From Desulfosarcina ovata subsp. ovata (GTDB taxonomy: Bacteria; Desulfobacterota; Desulfobacteria; Desulfobacterales; Desulfosarcinaceae), in contig NZ_AP021879.1 in NCBI RefSeq assembly GCF_009689005.1, positions 3,906,001 to 3,970,000 of the forward strand: a DNA stretch of 64,000 bases, written 5' to 3'. Below, one piece after another: positions 45,729 to 55,862 of this stretch. The notes beneath the pieces are model-generated. The model ran no database searches, was not told the origin of the DNA, and saw only the letters and a program-made list of their open reading frames with translations. Within the stretch, counting starts at the first letter, position 1, and the number at the start of each line of letters is the position of its first letter. Made by a program: the position numbers and the translations under genes.

Positions 45729-46280
45729 TTACGGATTGTAAATGACCACAATCAGTTCGGCGTCCGTCTCGCCGGTATTGCGCAGAAGGTGCTGGATGCC
45801 GGAATTAAAATGCAGGGAATCCCCGGGGCCGAGGGCATTGATGTGCTCGCCGACCATAACTTCGATGGTTCCTTCGAGAACGTAAACGAACTCCTCACCC
45901 GTGTGATTGTAGCTGACCCCCGGGTGATCCTGCTTGGCGTCGATCTTGACCCGAAAGGCCTTGAGGTGTTTGTTTTCCGCACCCGGCGTGAGGGTGGTGT
46001 ACGCATAGTTCGAGGTGCGTTTGGTGTACGCCTTGATGCGGTCCTGCATGCGGCCTTCCTCATCCTTGAGCAGGTCGCCGGAATCGATCTCCAGCGCCCG
46101 GGAGAGCTGCAGCAGCGAGCCCACCGGTGGTGTGACCTTGCCGCTTTCCACCTGTTTGATGAAATCGATGGAAAAGCCGGTCTCGTTGGCCAGGGTGGCG
46201 TAAGTCATCTTCTTGTCGGTTCGGGCCTTTTTGATCCGCTTGCCCACTGGTGTGAGTCGACCGGTTTTTTTGGCGGGCAT
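45729..46280 (-). CDS. XRE-family regulator with cupin domain
   Basis: The 183-residue protein has an N-terminal Cro/C1 helix-turn-helix (VGKRIKKARTDKKMTYATLANETGFSIDFIKQVESGKVTPPVGSLLQLSRALEI) and a C-terminal cupin (HPGVSYNHTGEEFVYVLEGTIEVMVGEHINALGPGDSLHFNSGIQHLLRNTGE). This class senses a small metabolite in the cupin and controls nearby catabolic genes. Its place inside the acyl-CoA operon suggests that it regulates that operon, perhaps in response to an acyl-CoA or acid. A GGAGGTATCCC site precedes the ATG. Confidence 0.92.
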   Translation of the reverse strand: MPAKKTGRLTPVGKRIKKARTDKKMTYATLANETGFSIDFIKQVESGKVTPPVGSLLQLSRALEIDSGDLLKDEEGRMQDRIKAYTKRTSNYAYTTLTPGAENKHLKAFRVKIDAKQDHPGVSYNHTGEEFVYVLEGTIEVMVGEHINALGPGDSLHFNSGIQHLLRNTGETDAELIVVIYNP

Positions 46281-46311
46281 GGGATACCTCCTTTTGGAGA
46301 GAAGGGGGTCG

Positions 46312-46347
46312 AGGGTTCAAGGGGTCACGACAGACCCCTTGAACCCT
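46312..46347. repeat. Perfect intercistronic hairpin in the acyl-CoA operon
   Basis: AGGGTTCAAGGGGTC (46312-46326) and its exact reverse complement (46333-46347) enclose a 6-base loop, between the hydroxyacyl-CoA dehydrogenase and the XRE-cupin genes. No T run follows on the coding strand, so it is not an ordinary terminator. The sequence is related to the palindrome at 48517-48606. Confidence 0.85.
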
Positions 46348-46369
46348 GGATTTTTCGAATCCGATTAGA

Positions 46370-47218
46370 TTAATATTCGTAGAATCCTCTGCCGGTTTTT
46401 CTACCCAACCAACCGGCTTCGACATATTTTCTCAGCAGCGGGCAGGGCCGGTATTTGGAATCCTTGAATCCCTCGTAAAGGGTTTCCATGATGGCCAGGC
46501 AGGTGTCCAGGCCGATCAGGTCGGCCAGGGTCAGGGGGCCCATGGGGTGGTTCATGCCCAATTTCATGACCGTGTCGATGTCTTCCCGGGAGCCGACGCC
46601 ATGGTAAAGGGCGAATACCGCTTCGTTGATCATGGGGATGAGGATGCGATTGGCGATGAAGCCGGGATAGTCGTTGGCCAGGGCCGGTGTTTTGCCGAAT
46701 TTGACGGACAAATCCCAGGTGGTCTGGAAGGTCTCATCGGAGGTGGCGATTCCGCGGATCACCTCCACCAGTTTCATCACCGGCACCGGGTTCATGAAAT
46801 GCATGCCGATGACTTTTTCCGGGCGGCTGGTCTGGTTGGCGATCCGGCCGATGGGGATGGAAGAGGTGTTGCTGGCCAGGATGATGCCGGGTTTGCAGAT
46901 TTCGTCCAGGTCTTTGAAAATATTGAATTTGAGAGTCTCGTTTTCCGTGGCCGCCTCGACCACGAAATCCGCCTCGGCCTGATCTTTGAGATCGGCAGTG
47001 ATCTTGATGCGTCCCAGGATGGCGTCTTTCTCTTCAGCCTGGATTTTCCCCTTCTCAACGTTTTTTCCCAAGATTTTGGCGATATTGGCCAGGCCATTTT
47101 CGGCAAATTCGATCTTGATATCACTCATGATCACATTGAGGCCGGCGGTGGCCGCCACCTGAGCGATGCCGTTGCCCATCTGTCCCGAACCGATGACGCC
47201 AAAGGTGTTGATTTCCAT
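46370..47218 (-). CDS. hbd: 3-hydroxybutyryl-CoA dehydrogenase
   Basis: This NAD(P)-dependent enzyme interconverts 3-hydroxybutyryl-CoA and acetoacetyl-CoA. The protein of 282 residues (start MEINTFGVIGSGQMGNGIAQV, after CAGGAGGAGAAC) has the Rossmann GSGQMGNG motif, FFVEAATENETLK-type region (ADFVVEAATENE), the catalytic His in VIGMHFMNPVPVMKLVEVI, and GFIANRILIPMINEAVF with the conserved Asn. The size and sequence match the clostridial Hbd type. A longer open frame upstream is not supported. Confidence 0.95.
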   Translation of the reverse strand: MEINTFGVIGSGQMGNGIAQVAATAGLNVIMSDIKIEFAENGLANIAKILGKNVEKGKIQAEEKDAILGRIKITADLKDQAEADFVVEAATENETLKFNIFKDLDEICKPGIILASNTSSIPIGRIANQTSRPEKVIGMHFMNPVPVMKLVEVIRGIATSDETFQTTWDLSVKFGKTPALANDYPGFIANRILIPMINEAVFALYHGVGSREDIDTVMKLGMNHPMGPLTLADLIGLDTCLAIMETLYEGFKDSKYRPCPLLRKYVEAGWLGRKTGRGFYEY

Positions 47219-47319
47219 TGTTCTCCTCCTGTTGAATGGGTTTAAATAGAATAACTGAGGTAAAAAATTGATGGATCTTATCTTCTCCGCGGGCGCTTGT
47301 TTGCGCCCCAAAACGGTTC

Positions 47320-48495
47320 CTACCGGTTAACCACCATGGCCACGGCCTCTCCGCCGCCCAGGCAGAGGGACGCCAGGCCGGTTTTTTGATCCCGGCGGAT
47401 CATTTCGTACAGCAGGGTCACCAGTACCCGGCAGCCGCTGGCACCGATGGGGTGGCCCAGGGCCACGCTGCCGCCGTTGACATTGGTTTTGTCGGCGGAA
47501 AGCCCCAGCTCCCTCATCACGGCCACGGTGGAGCCCGAAAAAGCCTCGTTGACTTCGTAAAGGTCCACGTCGTCAATGTCAATGCCCTGTTTTTTGAGCG
47601 CTTTGGGGATGGCCCAGATGGGCGCCACGAGCACGTATTTCATGTCAATGCCGTAAGACGCCTGGGCACCGACGGTGGCCATCACCGTGCAACCCAGGGA
47701 TTCGGCTTTTTCCCGGGACATGAGCACCACCGCCGCGGCGCCGTCGCTGATGATCGAGGCATTGCCGGCGGTGCCGAAGCCGTCCTTTTTAAAGGCCGGC
47801 TGCATTTTGGTCAGGGCCTCGTACGTGGTTTCCCGGGGGCATTCGTCCCGGGCGAATAGTTTTGGCTCGCCCTTGCGCTGGGGAATGGGCACGGGCACGA
47901 TTTCCGCATCGAAACGGCCGCTGGTGATGGATTCCATGGCCCGGCGATAGGATTCGGCGGCAAAGCGGTCCTGGTCTTCGCGGCTCACCTGGTAGCGCTC
48001 GGAGCACAGTTCGTTGGACATGCCCATGTGGAAATCGTTGACCACGTCCCACAGGCCGTCGTGGACCATAGAGTCCTGCAATTGGCCGGGACCCATGCGA
48101 TAGCCGAACCGGGCCTTTTCTAAGTAATAGGGTGCCCTGCTCATGTTCTCCATACCACCGGCGACGACGATATCGGCATCGCCGAGCTGGATGGCCTGGG
48201 CACCGAGCATTACCGTTTTGAGGGCCGATCCGCAGACCTTGTTGACCGTGATGGCCTCCGCCTCCCAGGGCATACCGGCCTTGACCGCGGCCTGTTTGGC
48301 CGGGTTCTGGCCGTAGCCGCAGGGCAGGACCTGGCCCATGAGAACTTCGTTGACATCGTTTTTTTCAATGCCCGCCCGCCTGATCGCCTCTTCGATCACG
48401 ATCGCTCCCAGATCGGTGGCGCCGATACCGGTGAGTGATCCGTTGAAGCTGCCCAGTGGCGTTCGTACGGCACTGACGATTACTGCTTCTTGCAT
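47320..48495 (-). CDS. Acetyl-CoA acetyltransferase (thiolase)
   Basis: Thiolase cleaves acetoacetyl-CoA to two acetyl-CoA or makes it in reverse. The 391-residue protein (start MQEAVIVSAVRTPLGSF, after TTGGAG) has the reactive Cys in TVNKVCGSALKTVML, GGMENMSRAPY, the GHPIGASGCRVLVTLL histidine motif and the final ASLCLGGGEAVAMVV with the second Cys. It is typical of biosynthetic/degradative two-carbon thiolases. It lies in the operon between icmF and hbd. Confidence 0.95.
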   Translation of the reverse strand: MQEAVIVSAVRTPLGSFNGSLTGIGATDLGAIVIEEAIRRAGIEKNDVNEVLMGQVLPCGYGQNPAKQAAVKAGMPWEAEAITVNKVCGSALKTVMLGAQAIQLGDADIVVAGGMENMSRAPYYLEKARFGYRMGPGQLQDSMVHDGLWDVVNDFHMGMSNELCSERYQVSREDQDRFAAESYRRAMESITSGRFDAEIVPVPIPQRKGEPKLFARDECPRETTYEALTKMQPAFKKDGFGTAGNASIISDGAAAVVLMSREKAESLGCTVMATVGAQASYGIDMKYVLVAPIWAIPKALKKQGIDIDDVDLYEVNEAFSGSTVAVMRELGLSADKTNVNGGSVALGHPIGASGCRVLVTLLYEMIRRDQKTGLASLCLGGGEAVAMVVNR

Positions 48496-48516
48496 ATTTA
48501 TTCTCCAAAAGGAAAA

Positions 48517-48606
48517 AGGGTTCAAGGATTCGAGGGGTCAAGGGGCAGAGAGAAGGCATTGGGATGATAGCGTTTGGCGCTTGAATCCTCGACCCCTTGG
48601 ACCCTT
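48517..48606. repeat. Imperfect intercistronic inverted repeat upstream of the thiolase gene
   Basis: AAGGGTTCAAGGATTCGAGG (from 48516) and CCTCGACCCCTTGGACCCTT (ending 48606) are arms of a long imperfect stem in the gap between icmF and the thiolase gene. Both arms use the same GGGTTCAAGG and GGGGTCGAGG words as the hairpin at 46312-46347 in the same operon. Confidence 0.75.
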
Positions 48607-48609
48607 CTT

Positions 48610-51600
48610 TTACATATTCCTCCGGTACTGCCCCCCCACATCGTACAGCGCGCCGGTAATCTGCCCCAGACTGCAGGTTTTGACCGTTTCCATCAGTTCG
48701 GCAAAAATGTTGCCGCCGGAAAGGGCCACGTTCTGGAGCCGTGCCAGGGCGTCGGGGGCCTGGTCCGCGTGGCGGGCCTGGAACGCGGCCAGCCGCTCAA
48801 GCTGAGATTCCTTTTCCTCGGTGGTCGCCCGGGCCAGGTCGATACAACCGGCGCCTTCCACCAGATCGGCACCGTCGGCGTGGGGATCGCGGAAGGTGTT
48901 GACGCCCACGATGGGATACCCGCCGGTGTGCTTGAGCATCTCGTAGTACATGGACTCCTCCTGGATCTTGCTGCGCTGGTAGCCGGTCTCCATGGCGCCC
49001 AACACACCGCCGCGGGCGGTGATCTTGTCGTACTCCATCAGCACTGCCTCTTCCACCAGGTCGGTGAGGTCGTCGACGACAAAACTGCCCTGGTAAGGGT
49101 TCTCATTTTTGGCCAGTCCCCACTCGCGGTTGATGATCAGCTGGATGGCCAGCGCACGGCGAACCGACTCTTCCGTGGGAGTGGTGATGGCCTCGTCAAA
49201 GGCGTTGGTGTGCAGGCTCTGGCAGTTGTCGTAGATGGCGCACAGGGCCTGGAGGGTGGTGCGGATGTCGTTGAACTGAATGTCCTGACTGTGCAGGCTG
49301 CGTCCCGAGGTCTGAATGTGGTACTTGAGCATCTGGCTGCGAAGCGAAGCGCCGTATTTCTCCCTTAAGGCCACGGCCCAGATCCGCCGGGCGACCCTTC
49401 CGATCACCGTGTATTCGGGGTCCATGCCGTTTGAAAAGAAAAAGGAGAGATTGGGCGCGAAACTGTCCAGGGGCATGCCCCGGGACAGATAGTACTCGAG
49501 ATAGGTAAAGCCGTTGGCCAGGGTAAAGGCCAGTTGGCTGATCGGGTTGGCCCCGGCTTCGGCAATGTGGTAGCCGGAGATCGAAACCGAATAAAAGTTG
49601 CGGATGTTGTTTTCGATGAAATATTCCTGGATGTCGCCCATCATTTTGAGGGCGAAATCGATGGAGAAGATGCAGGTGTTCTGGCCCTGGTCTTCCTTGA
49701 GAATATCGGCCTGGACCGTGCCGCGCACGTTTTCCAGGACCACGCCCTTGATCCGGGCGTATTCGTCTGCTGACAGCGCCTGGCCCTGTTCCTTTACATA
49801 TTTCTCCACCTCCTGGTCAATGGCCGTGTTGAGAAACATGGCCAGCATGATCGGCGCCGGGCCGTTGATCGTCATGGAGACCGAGGTGCTGGGAGCGCAC
49901 AATTCGAAGCCGCCGTAGAGGACCTTAACGTCATCCAGGGTGCAGACACTCACCCCGGAGTTGCCCACTTTGCCGTAAATGTCGGGTCGGCGGTCCGGGT
50001 CGTAGCCGTACAGGGTCACCGAGTCGAAGGCCGTGGAGAGGCGCTTGGCCTCGCTACCGGCCGAAAGCAGCTTGAAGCGGCGGTTGGTGCGCGCCGGGTC
50101 GCCCTCGCCGGCAAACATCCGCGTGGGATCCTCGCCCACGCGCTTCATGGGGAACACACCGGCGGTATAGGGGAAGTAGCCGGGCAGGTTTTCCCGTCGC
50201 AGCCAGCGGTAGATTTCTCCGGGGTCGTCGAAGCGCGGCAGCGAAATTTTGGGAATTTTCTGATGGGAGAGGGACTCGGTGTACAGGGGCACGCGGATTT
50301 CGCGGCCGCGCACCGTGTAGACCAACTCGTCGCCGGAGTAAGCGGCACGGGTCGTTTCCCACTCCTTGACCAGGGTTTCGGTAGCGTCGTCCATATCGGC
50401 ACGGGCCTTGTCGATGGCGAGCTTGAGCCGCTCGATCAGATCCTTTGTATCCCCGTCGAGGCTGTCGCCGCCGATGGTCTTCGCCGTCTCTTCGAGGTGC
50501 CAGACCCGCCTGATGGCATCGGCCTGGCTTTCGGTTTCACGGTGATAGCCCCTGACGGTTTCGGCGATCTCCGCCAGGTAACGGGTGCGTTCCGGCGGGA
50601 TTATGATGGTTTTGGAACTGGATACCTTGCCATCCGGCCGCGGCAGGCGGGACGTGAATTCAACACCGGTTTTGGCGTGGAGGGTGTCCAGGAGGGCGTG
50701 ATACAGGGCGGTCACCCCGTCGTCGTTGAACTTCGAGGCGATGGTGCCGAACACGGGCATCTCGCCCGGCGACTGGCCGAAGGCCATGCGGTTGCGCTGT
50801 ACCTGTTTGCACACGTCGCGCACGGCATCCTCTCCGCCGCGTTTTTCGAACTTATTGACCACCACCAGATCGGCAAAATCGAGCATGTCGATCTTTTCCA
50901 GCTGGGAGGCGGCCCCGAAATCGCTGGTCATGACGTACATGGAGAGGTCCACCATGTCGATGATGTGGGAATCCCCCTGGCCGATGCCGGCGGTTTCGGC
51001 GATCGCCAGATCAAAGCCGGCGGCCTTGACCAGGTCGAGCACCTCGGCCAGGGCATCGGGGATCTCGGTGTGGGAGCGCCTGGTGGCGATGGAGCGCATG
51101 TAGACCCGCGGGTTATTGATGGCGTTCATGCGGATACGGTCACCAAGCAGCGCCCCGCCGGTCTTGCGGCGGGAGGGGTCGGCGCTGATGATGGCGATGC
51201 GGATCTCCTTGAAATCGTGAAGCAGGCGCAGGATCAGTTCGTCGGTCAGGGAAGACTTGCCGGCGCCACCGGTGCCGGTGATGCCGATGACCGGCACTTT
51301 GCGATCACCGATTCTGGCCGTCACCGCTTCGCGAAATGGGGCCAGGTGGCCGTTCTGTTTGGCTTTGGCCTGCTCCAAAGTGGTGATCAGGTTGGCCACC
51401 TGCAGTTTGTTGTCCGGCGCAAGATCGGTGAGGTTCAGCGCAGTTTCATCCGCCCGGGGAAAATCCATCAACTGGACCATGTGGTTGATGATTCCCTGCA
51501 GCCCCATGCGGGTGCCATCCTCCGGAGAATAGATTTTGGCCACCCCGTAAGTTTCCAGTTCTTTGATCTCCTCGGGTACGATGACGCCGCCGCCGCCGCC

Positions 51601-51897
51601 GAACACCTTAATATGCGGGGCACCGCCATCCTTCAGAAGGTCCACCATGTATTTGAAAAATTCCAGGTGGCCGCCCTGATAGCTCGAAACGGCAATTCCC
51701 TGGGCATCCTCTTCGATGGCGGCATCCACGATTTCTTTGACGGCGCGGTTGTGGCCCAGGTGGATGACCTCCACGCCGGTGCTCTGCAAGATGCGTCTGA
51801 AAATGTTGATTGATGCGTCGTGGCCGTCAAAAAGCGATGTGGCCGTGACGACGCGCACGTTGTTTTTCGGTCGGTAAACCTGGGGGGTGTTGTTCAT
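48610..51897 (-). CDS. icmF: Fused isobutyryl-CoA mutase IcmF
   Basis: IcmF is an adenosylcobalamin enzyme that interconverts isobutyryl-CoA and n-butyryl-CoA (and isovaleryl/pivalyl-CoA) and carries its own G-protein chaperone. The 1095-residue chain has three parts. The N-terminal B12-binding domain (residues 1-140) shows [20 protein letters not shown] and FGGGGGVI. A MeaI-type GTPase follows with [21 protein letters not shown] and [10 protein letters not shown]. The C-terminal mutase barrel includes [29 protein letters not shown] and [14 protein letters not shown]. The order and size are those of IcmF, not of methylmalonyl-CoA mutase. It heads the beta-oxidation operon. Confidence 0.95.
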   Translation of the reverse strand: MNNTPQVYRPKNNVRVVTATSLFDGHDASINIFRRILQSTGVEVIHLGHNRAVKEIVDAAIEEDAQGIAVSSYQGGHLEFFKYMVDLLKDGGAPHIKVFGGGGGVIVPEEIKELETYGVAKIYSPEDGTRMGLQGIINHMVQLMDFPRADETALNLTDLAPDNKLQVANLITTLEQAKAKQNGHLAPFREAVTARIGDRKVPVIGITGTGGAGKSSLTDELILRLLHDFKEIRIAIISADPSRRKTGGALLGDRIRMNAINNPRVYMRSIATRRSHTEIPDALAEVLDLVKAAGFDLAIAETAGIGQGDSHIIDMVDLSMYVMTSDFGAASQLEKIDMLDFADLVVVNKFEKRGGEDAVRDVCKQVQRNRMAFGQSPGEMPVFGTIASKFNDDGVTALYHALLDTLHAKTGVEFTSRLPRPDGKVSSSKTIIIPPERTRYLAEIAETVRGYHRETESQADAIRRVWHLEETAKTIGGDSLDGDTKDLIERLKLAIDKARADMDDATETLVKEWETTRAAYSGDELVYTVRGREIRVPLYTESLSHQKIPKISLPRFDDPGEIYRWLRRENLPGYFPYTAGVFPMKRVGEDPTRMFAGEGDPARTNRRFKLLSAGSEAKRLSTAFDSVTLYGYDPDRRPDIYGKVGNSGVSVCTLDDVKVLYGGFELCAPSTSVSMTINGPAPIMLAMFLNTAIDQEVEKYVKEQGQALSADEYARIKGVVLENVRGTVQADILKEDQGQNTCIFSIDFALKMMGDIQEYFIENNIRNFYSVSISGYHIAEAGANPISQLAFTLANGFTYLEYYLSRGMPLDSFAPNLSFFFSNGMDPEYTVIGRVARRIWAVALREKYGASLRSQMLKYHIQTSGRSLHSQDIQFNDIRTTLQALCAIYDNCQSLHTNAFDEAITTPTEESVRRALAIQLIINREWGLAKNENPYQGSFVVDDLTDLVEEAVLMEYDKITARGGVLGAMETGYQRSKIQEESMYYEMLKHTGGYPIVGVNTFRDPHADGADLVEGAGCIDLARATTEEKESQLERLAAFQARHADQAPDALARLQNVALSGGNIFAELMETVKTCSLGQITGALYDVGGQYRRNM

Positions 51898-52411
51898 GCA
51901 TCCTCCTGTGGCTGGTCCTGGTGATGATGCGCCGCCGAGCGGGTGGCCGGTCCCTATCCGATGCGGGCCGGTGGGGCCTCTTGGATACATGGTGACAGGC
52001 TGCTGTGATGGCGAACGGCAGATTCAGGTCGCAGCACCAACGAAACACGGTTATCAGTATGCCCGGAAAAAAGCGGATAACGACGGGAAGATGCCGCCAT
52101 CCGGGCGTGTATTATTTATCGGATCGGTCGTGCATTCAAGCCCTGTTTTCAACAGTCCCGCGGAAACCGGGCCAATACCGGGGTATCTTCTTGAATAATA
52201 AAAGAATCTTTTCCTTTCAGCTTGTCAACATAAAAAAGGAATCTCCATGACCATTCTATTGTTGACCGATCCGGACCGCAATGGTAGCAATAAAGTAGTG
52301 AACCCACCGGAAATGCAGCTTTTATCGAACGCTTCTGATTGGGTCCGCGCAAAACGGAACCGGTGCCCAACCCAGGATCCCGTCGTGGACGTGCAGATCA
52401 CCGTGGCAGGA

Positions 52412-52588
52412 TGAGGAATTATTTAGTGTCCATCCAGAAATGGCCAATTTGCCCGATATCGGCGTTGCGCAAAAAATTTTATCCTCGGAATATCAACAAT
52501 ATGCCTGTGGTAAAATTTTTGTTCGCGCCTTGATCTCAACCAAATTTTCCTATTTCTGAACGAACACTATTTATTTCCGGCAACCTAA
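52412..52588. mobile_element. MITE-like element with imperfect terminal inverted repeats
   Basis: The left end reads TAGTGTCCATCCAGAAATGG and then CCAATTTG. The reverse complement of the right end reads TAGTGTTCGTTCAGAAATAG and then GAAAATTTG. The 28-base arms match at about three quarters of positions. The interior of about 100 bases has no coding frame. The right end runs into TTTATTTCCGGCAACC, also found at the ends of the insertion sequence at 18737-20330. It lies in the 1-kb non-coding gap between icmF and the glycyl radical cluster, of which the rest (51898-52411 and 52692-52912) shows no convincing gene. Confidence 0.6.
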
Positions 52589-52618
52589 GATCAATGGCCT
52601 CTTAAAAAGTCACCGGAT

Positions 52619-52691
52619 CGTCATGCCGGACTTGATCCGGCATCCAGAATGAACTGAATTTACTGGATTCCGGCCTACGCTGGAATGACGC
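52619..52691. repeat. Dispersed intergenic repeat, copy 2
   Basis: CGTCATGCCGGACTTGATCC and TGGATTCCGGCCTACGCTGG form two stem-loops in the same order and spacing as the copy at 34461-34533, about 18 kb away. It stands upstream of the glycyl radical enzyme gene. Confidence 0.85.
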
Positions 52692-52912
52692 AAAACATGG
52701 ATTTTTGACTTTTTACGAATCCGTCAAGATCGATTCTCATCCGCATTGCTGTCTCTTCTTCGCAAGGTCCATTTTGTTCTGAAAGCTGAAACCGGCCCGG
52801 TTCTTGGAGCGGGCGTTCAATCCTGACGGTTTGGGACGTTGATGACACCCCCACCATCCGATAGGAGAGTACGTAATGATCCGGTTTATCACGCAAAAAA
52901 GGAGCGACAACC

Positions 52913-55366
52913 ATGATTACACTGGAAGATATCAGGCTGAGTGAATACACGCTGGAACATCTTCCCCGGTTGGAAGAACTGCGCCGGCTTTCCTTTGTCC
53001 GCAAGCCCGAAATCTGTATCGAACGGGCGCGCTGCATTACCAAATACCTGAAGTACAGGGACGACCCCACCGACTCGCCCGAACTGCGGCAGGCCAAAAA
53101 GGTCCACCATTTTCTGCGGCGCAAGGCCGCCCGGTTCCATGACTGCAATCTGCTGGCCGGAACCACCACCAGCAAGGCCCTGGGGGCGCCGTTGTTTCCG
53201 GAATTTTTTGCGCTTTCCCTGTGGCCGGAGCTGGAGACGGTCAGCACCCGCGAAAAGAATCCCCAGGCCCTGTCCGCGGAAGACGCCCGCGAACTGAACC
53301 AGCTGATTTTTCCCTTCTGGATGGACCGGAGCGTCCTGGAAGTGGCCCGCACCCGGTTTGACAATCCCAAATGCCTCAAGCTGTTCGAAAGCCTGGTCTT
53401 CTTTATCGCCGGCAAGGCCGGTTGCATTTCCCACTGTGTGCCCACCTATACGCCCATGCTGGAGAAAGGTTTGGTGGGCTTGATCGACGAAGCCACCGCG
53501 CGCGAGGCCGAGGCCTCACAGGCCGGTGGCGGGGTCAACTCCCGCCAGGTTCAGTTTTACCGCGCCATCAAAATTGCCCTGCAGGGAATCATCGAATATG
53601 CCGGCCATCTGGCCGACGAGGCCGCCTACCAGGCGCGGATCATTGACGATCCGGAGCTGAAAAAGGAGTTTGCCGACATGGCCGAGGTCTGCCGGCAGGT
53701 GCCGGCCCATCCGGCCCGGTCGTTCCGCGAAGCGGTCAACGCCATCTGGATCTGCCAGATCGGCATGCATGCCGAAAACATCAACATGGCCATGAGTCCG
53801 GGGCGACTGGATCAGGTGCTCTATCCCTATTTCCGGCGGGACATGGACACCGGTCGGCTGGATATCGCCGGTGCCATGGAGTTGATCGGCTGCCTGTGGC
53901 TCAAGATTTCCGACAACGTGATCATGGTCCCGGAAGCCTCCGAGGAGATGTTCGGCGGCGCCGGCACCGTTCCGGCCATCACCCTGGGCGGGGTGGACAG
54001 CCAGGGCGAGGATGCGGTCAACGACCTGACCTATCTCATGCTCAGGGTCACCGAACTGCTCAAAATCCGCGATCCCAATGTCAACGCCCGCTATCACTAC
54101 GAGAAGAATTCGGACGATTACCGAAGGCGGGTCGCCGAGGTGATTATCAACACCCGTGCCGTTCCGGCCTTTTTCAACGATGTGGCCAACATCAAGGCAC
54201 TTTGCGGCCAGGGGGAAACCCTTGCCCATGCCCGGGACTATGCGGTGATCGGCTGCGTGGAACTGGCCAGCAGCGGCCGGGACTATCCGGCCTCGAGCTC
54301 GATCATGCTGAACCTGTCGGCCGCCATGGAGATGGCCCTTTACGGCGGCAGGCGGCCCATCACCGGGGAGACACAAATTGGGCCGGCCACCGCGCCGGCC
54401 GCGCAGATTACCAGTTTCGAGCAGTTCTGGGAGGCCTTCAAACAGCAACTCGACTGGCTCATCGATCAGGCCGTGCAGACCAATGAGATCCTGGGCGCCG
54501 TGCATCAGGAGATGATGCCCTCGCCCCTGCTTTCGGCATTTTTCGAAGGACCCATGCAAAACGGACGGGACCTGATCCAGGGTGGGGCGCTGTATAACTC
54601 ATCCGGCGCCACGCACATCGGTTTCGCCGACACGGTCGATTCCCTCAGCGCCATTGAATCGGCCGTGTTTGCAAGACAGAAGGTCAGCTTCACGGAACTG
54701 GTCCAGGCCATGGAAAACGACTTCAGCGGCGCCGATGGGGAGAAGCTGAGGCTTTACCTGAAGAACCAGACTCCCAAATACGGCACCGAAGATCCCATTG
54801 CCCGTAAAAATGCCCGGAACCTGGTGGGGCACCTGTTCCGCACCTACCAGTCCCGGACCAACTACCGGGGCGGCAAGTACCGGCCCGCCTACTGGACCAT
54901 GACCAACCACGCCGGCCTGGGCGGCATCAGTGGCGCCATGCCCAATGGCCGCAAATCCGGCGGCCTTTTTGCAAGCGGCATCACGCCGGTTTCCGGTGCC
55001 GCGCCGGAGTTGACCGCCTGTCTGAATGCCGTTGCCGAACTGGGCGGTGAACAGGTGCCGGGCTGTTGGGCCCTGAACATCAAATATACCCCGGAAGACG
55101 ATGTGGCGGCCATGAGCCAGCGCTTTGCCCAGACCATCGAGGCGTACTTCAGGGCCGGCGGTCAGCAGGTCCAGTTCAACATCATGGATTACGCCATGCT
55201 CAAGGACGCCAAAAAACATCCTGAAAATTATCCCGAACTGATGGTCCGGGTGTCCGGCTACTCGGCCTACTTCAAGGATCTCAACGACCTGATGAAGGAT
55301 GAGCTGATCACCCGCACCCAGTACGGCCTGACCGACGGACGGGCCGTGCCGTTTAACGATGACTGA
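52913..55366 (+). CDS. Glycyl radical enzyme of the PFL/dehydratase superfamily, substrate unknown
   Basis: The 817-residue protein has the full glycyl radical fold. The radical site is Gly782 in RVSGYSAYF, 35 residues before the C-terminus. The active-site Cys is C448 in VIGCVELASSGRDYP, with Glu two residues on, as in dehydratase, lyase and decarboxylase members and unlike pyruvate formate-lyase (CC) or benzylsuccinate synthase. What follows Cys-Val-Glu (Leu-Ala-Ser-Ser-Gly-Arg-Asp-Tyr-Pro) does not match the choline, glycerol, isethionate or hydroxyphenylacetate enzymes I know, so the substrate is unassigned. An AAAAAGGAGCG site precedes the ATG. An SCP2-like gene and the activase follow at once. 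Confidence 0.9.
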   Translation: MITLEDIRLSEYTLEHLPRLEELRRLSFVRKPEICIERARCITKYLKYRDDPTDSPELRQAKKVHHFLRRKAARFHDCNLLAGTTTSKALGAPLFPEFFALSLWPELETVSTREKNPQALSAEDARELNQLIFPFWMDRSVLEVARTRFDNPKCLKLFESLVFFIAGKAGCISHCVPTYTPMLEKGLVGLIDEATAREAEASQAGGGVNSRQVQFYRAIKIALQGIIEYAGHLADEAAYQARIIDDPELKKEFADMAEVCRQVPAHPARSFREAVNAIWICQIGMHAENINMAMSPGRLDQVLYPYFRRDMDTGRLDIAGAMELIGCLWLKISDNVIMVPEASEEMFGGAGTVPAITLGGVDSQGEDAVNDLTYLMLRVTELLKIRDPNVNARYHYEKNSDDYRRRVAEVIINTRAVPAFFNDVANIKALCGQGETLAHARDYAVIGCVELASSGRDYPASSSIMLNLSAAMEMALYGGRRPITGETQIGPATAPAAQITSFEQFWEAFKQQLDWLIDQAVQTNEILGAVHQEMMPSPLLSAFFEGPMQNGRDLIQGGALYNSSGATHIGFADTVDSLSAIESAVFARQKVSFTELVQAMENDFSGADGEKLRLYLKNQTPKYGTEDPIARKNARNLVGHLFRTYQSRTNYRGGKYRPAYWTMTNHAGLGGISGAMPNGRKSGGLFASGITPVSGAAPELTACLNAVAELGGEQVPGCWALNIKYTPEDDVAAMSQRFAQTIEAYFRAGGQQVQFNIMDYAMLKDAKKHPENYPELMVRVSGYSAYFKDLNDLMKDELITRTQYGLTDGRAVPFNDD

Positions 55367-55385
55367 TTCCCCAAAGGAGCCGAAT

Positions 55386-55826
55386 ATGTCCATGGAGATC
55401 CCTTCAATCCACCTGAGGCACCTGTGGCAGCGGTTTCAGCAGACCCTTGAAACCGAGGCCGCCGAACAGTTCCTGTCGCTGCTGCTCAACATCATGCGGC
55501 TGATGTTTGCCATCGATCATGACTACCGGGAGAACATCCGCAAATTCGACGGACGCTACCAGTTCAACAGCAAGGACGGCAAGATGACCGTCGGCGCCAT
55601 ATTTAGTGACGGCCGTCTGGAGGTCGAAGAGCGGGTCATCGACAATCCCCATATTACGGTGTCGTTTCGCGACGGGCGGACCCTGTTCAACTTCCTGCTG
55701 GCTCCCAAGCAGGACATCCTGGGGTCCATGCTGCGCCAGGACGTCCAGACCGATGGAAACCTCAACTACCTGTATCGCTTCGGTTTTCTGGCAAAACAGT
55801 TGCAGTTGATGATGACGCCGGGATGA
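55386..55826 (+). CDS. SCP2-like small protein of the glycyl radical cluster
   Basis: The protein of 146 residues (start MSMEIPSIHLRHLWQRF, after CAAAGGAGCCG) has an N-terminal helical part. A region KFDGRYQFNSKDGKMTVGAIFSDGRLEVEERVIDNPHITVSFRDGRTLFNFLLAPKQDILGSMLRQDVQTDGNLNYLYRFGFL then resembles the sterol-carrier-protein-2 fold, which binds hydrophobic ligands or CoA esters. It lies 19 bases after the glycyl radical enzyme gene and 36 bases before the activase gene, so it is part of the system. A role as substrate carrier or accessory subunit is inferred. Confidence 0.75.
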   Translation: MSMEIPSIHLRHLWQRFQQTLETEAAEQFLSLLLNIMRLMFAIDHDYRENIRKFDGRYQFNSKDGKMTVGAIFSDGRLEVEERVIDNPHITVSFRDGRTLFNFLLAPKQDILGSMLRQDVQTDGNLNYLYRFGFLAKQLQLMMTPG

Positions 55827-55862
55827 CGGTTGGATTGGCCGGCCGGAATCGGAAAGGGCAGC

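Noticed and set aside
50263..51813. Long open frame opposite icmF
   Set aside because: IcmF on the minus strand is intact with all motifs. The opposite frame shows no domain.
52247..52414. Short open frame of 55 codons with a weak ribosome site in the icmF-glycyl radical gap
   Set aside because: It ends at the MITE border and the product (MTILLLTDPDRNG...) matches nothing I recognise. Too short to support.
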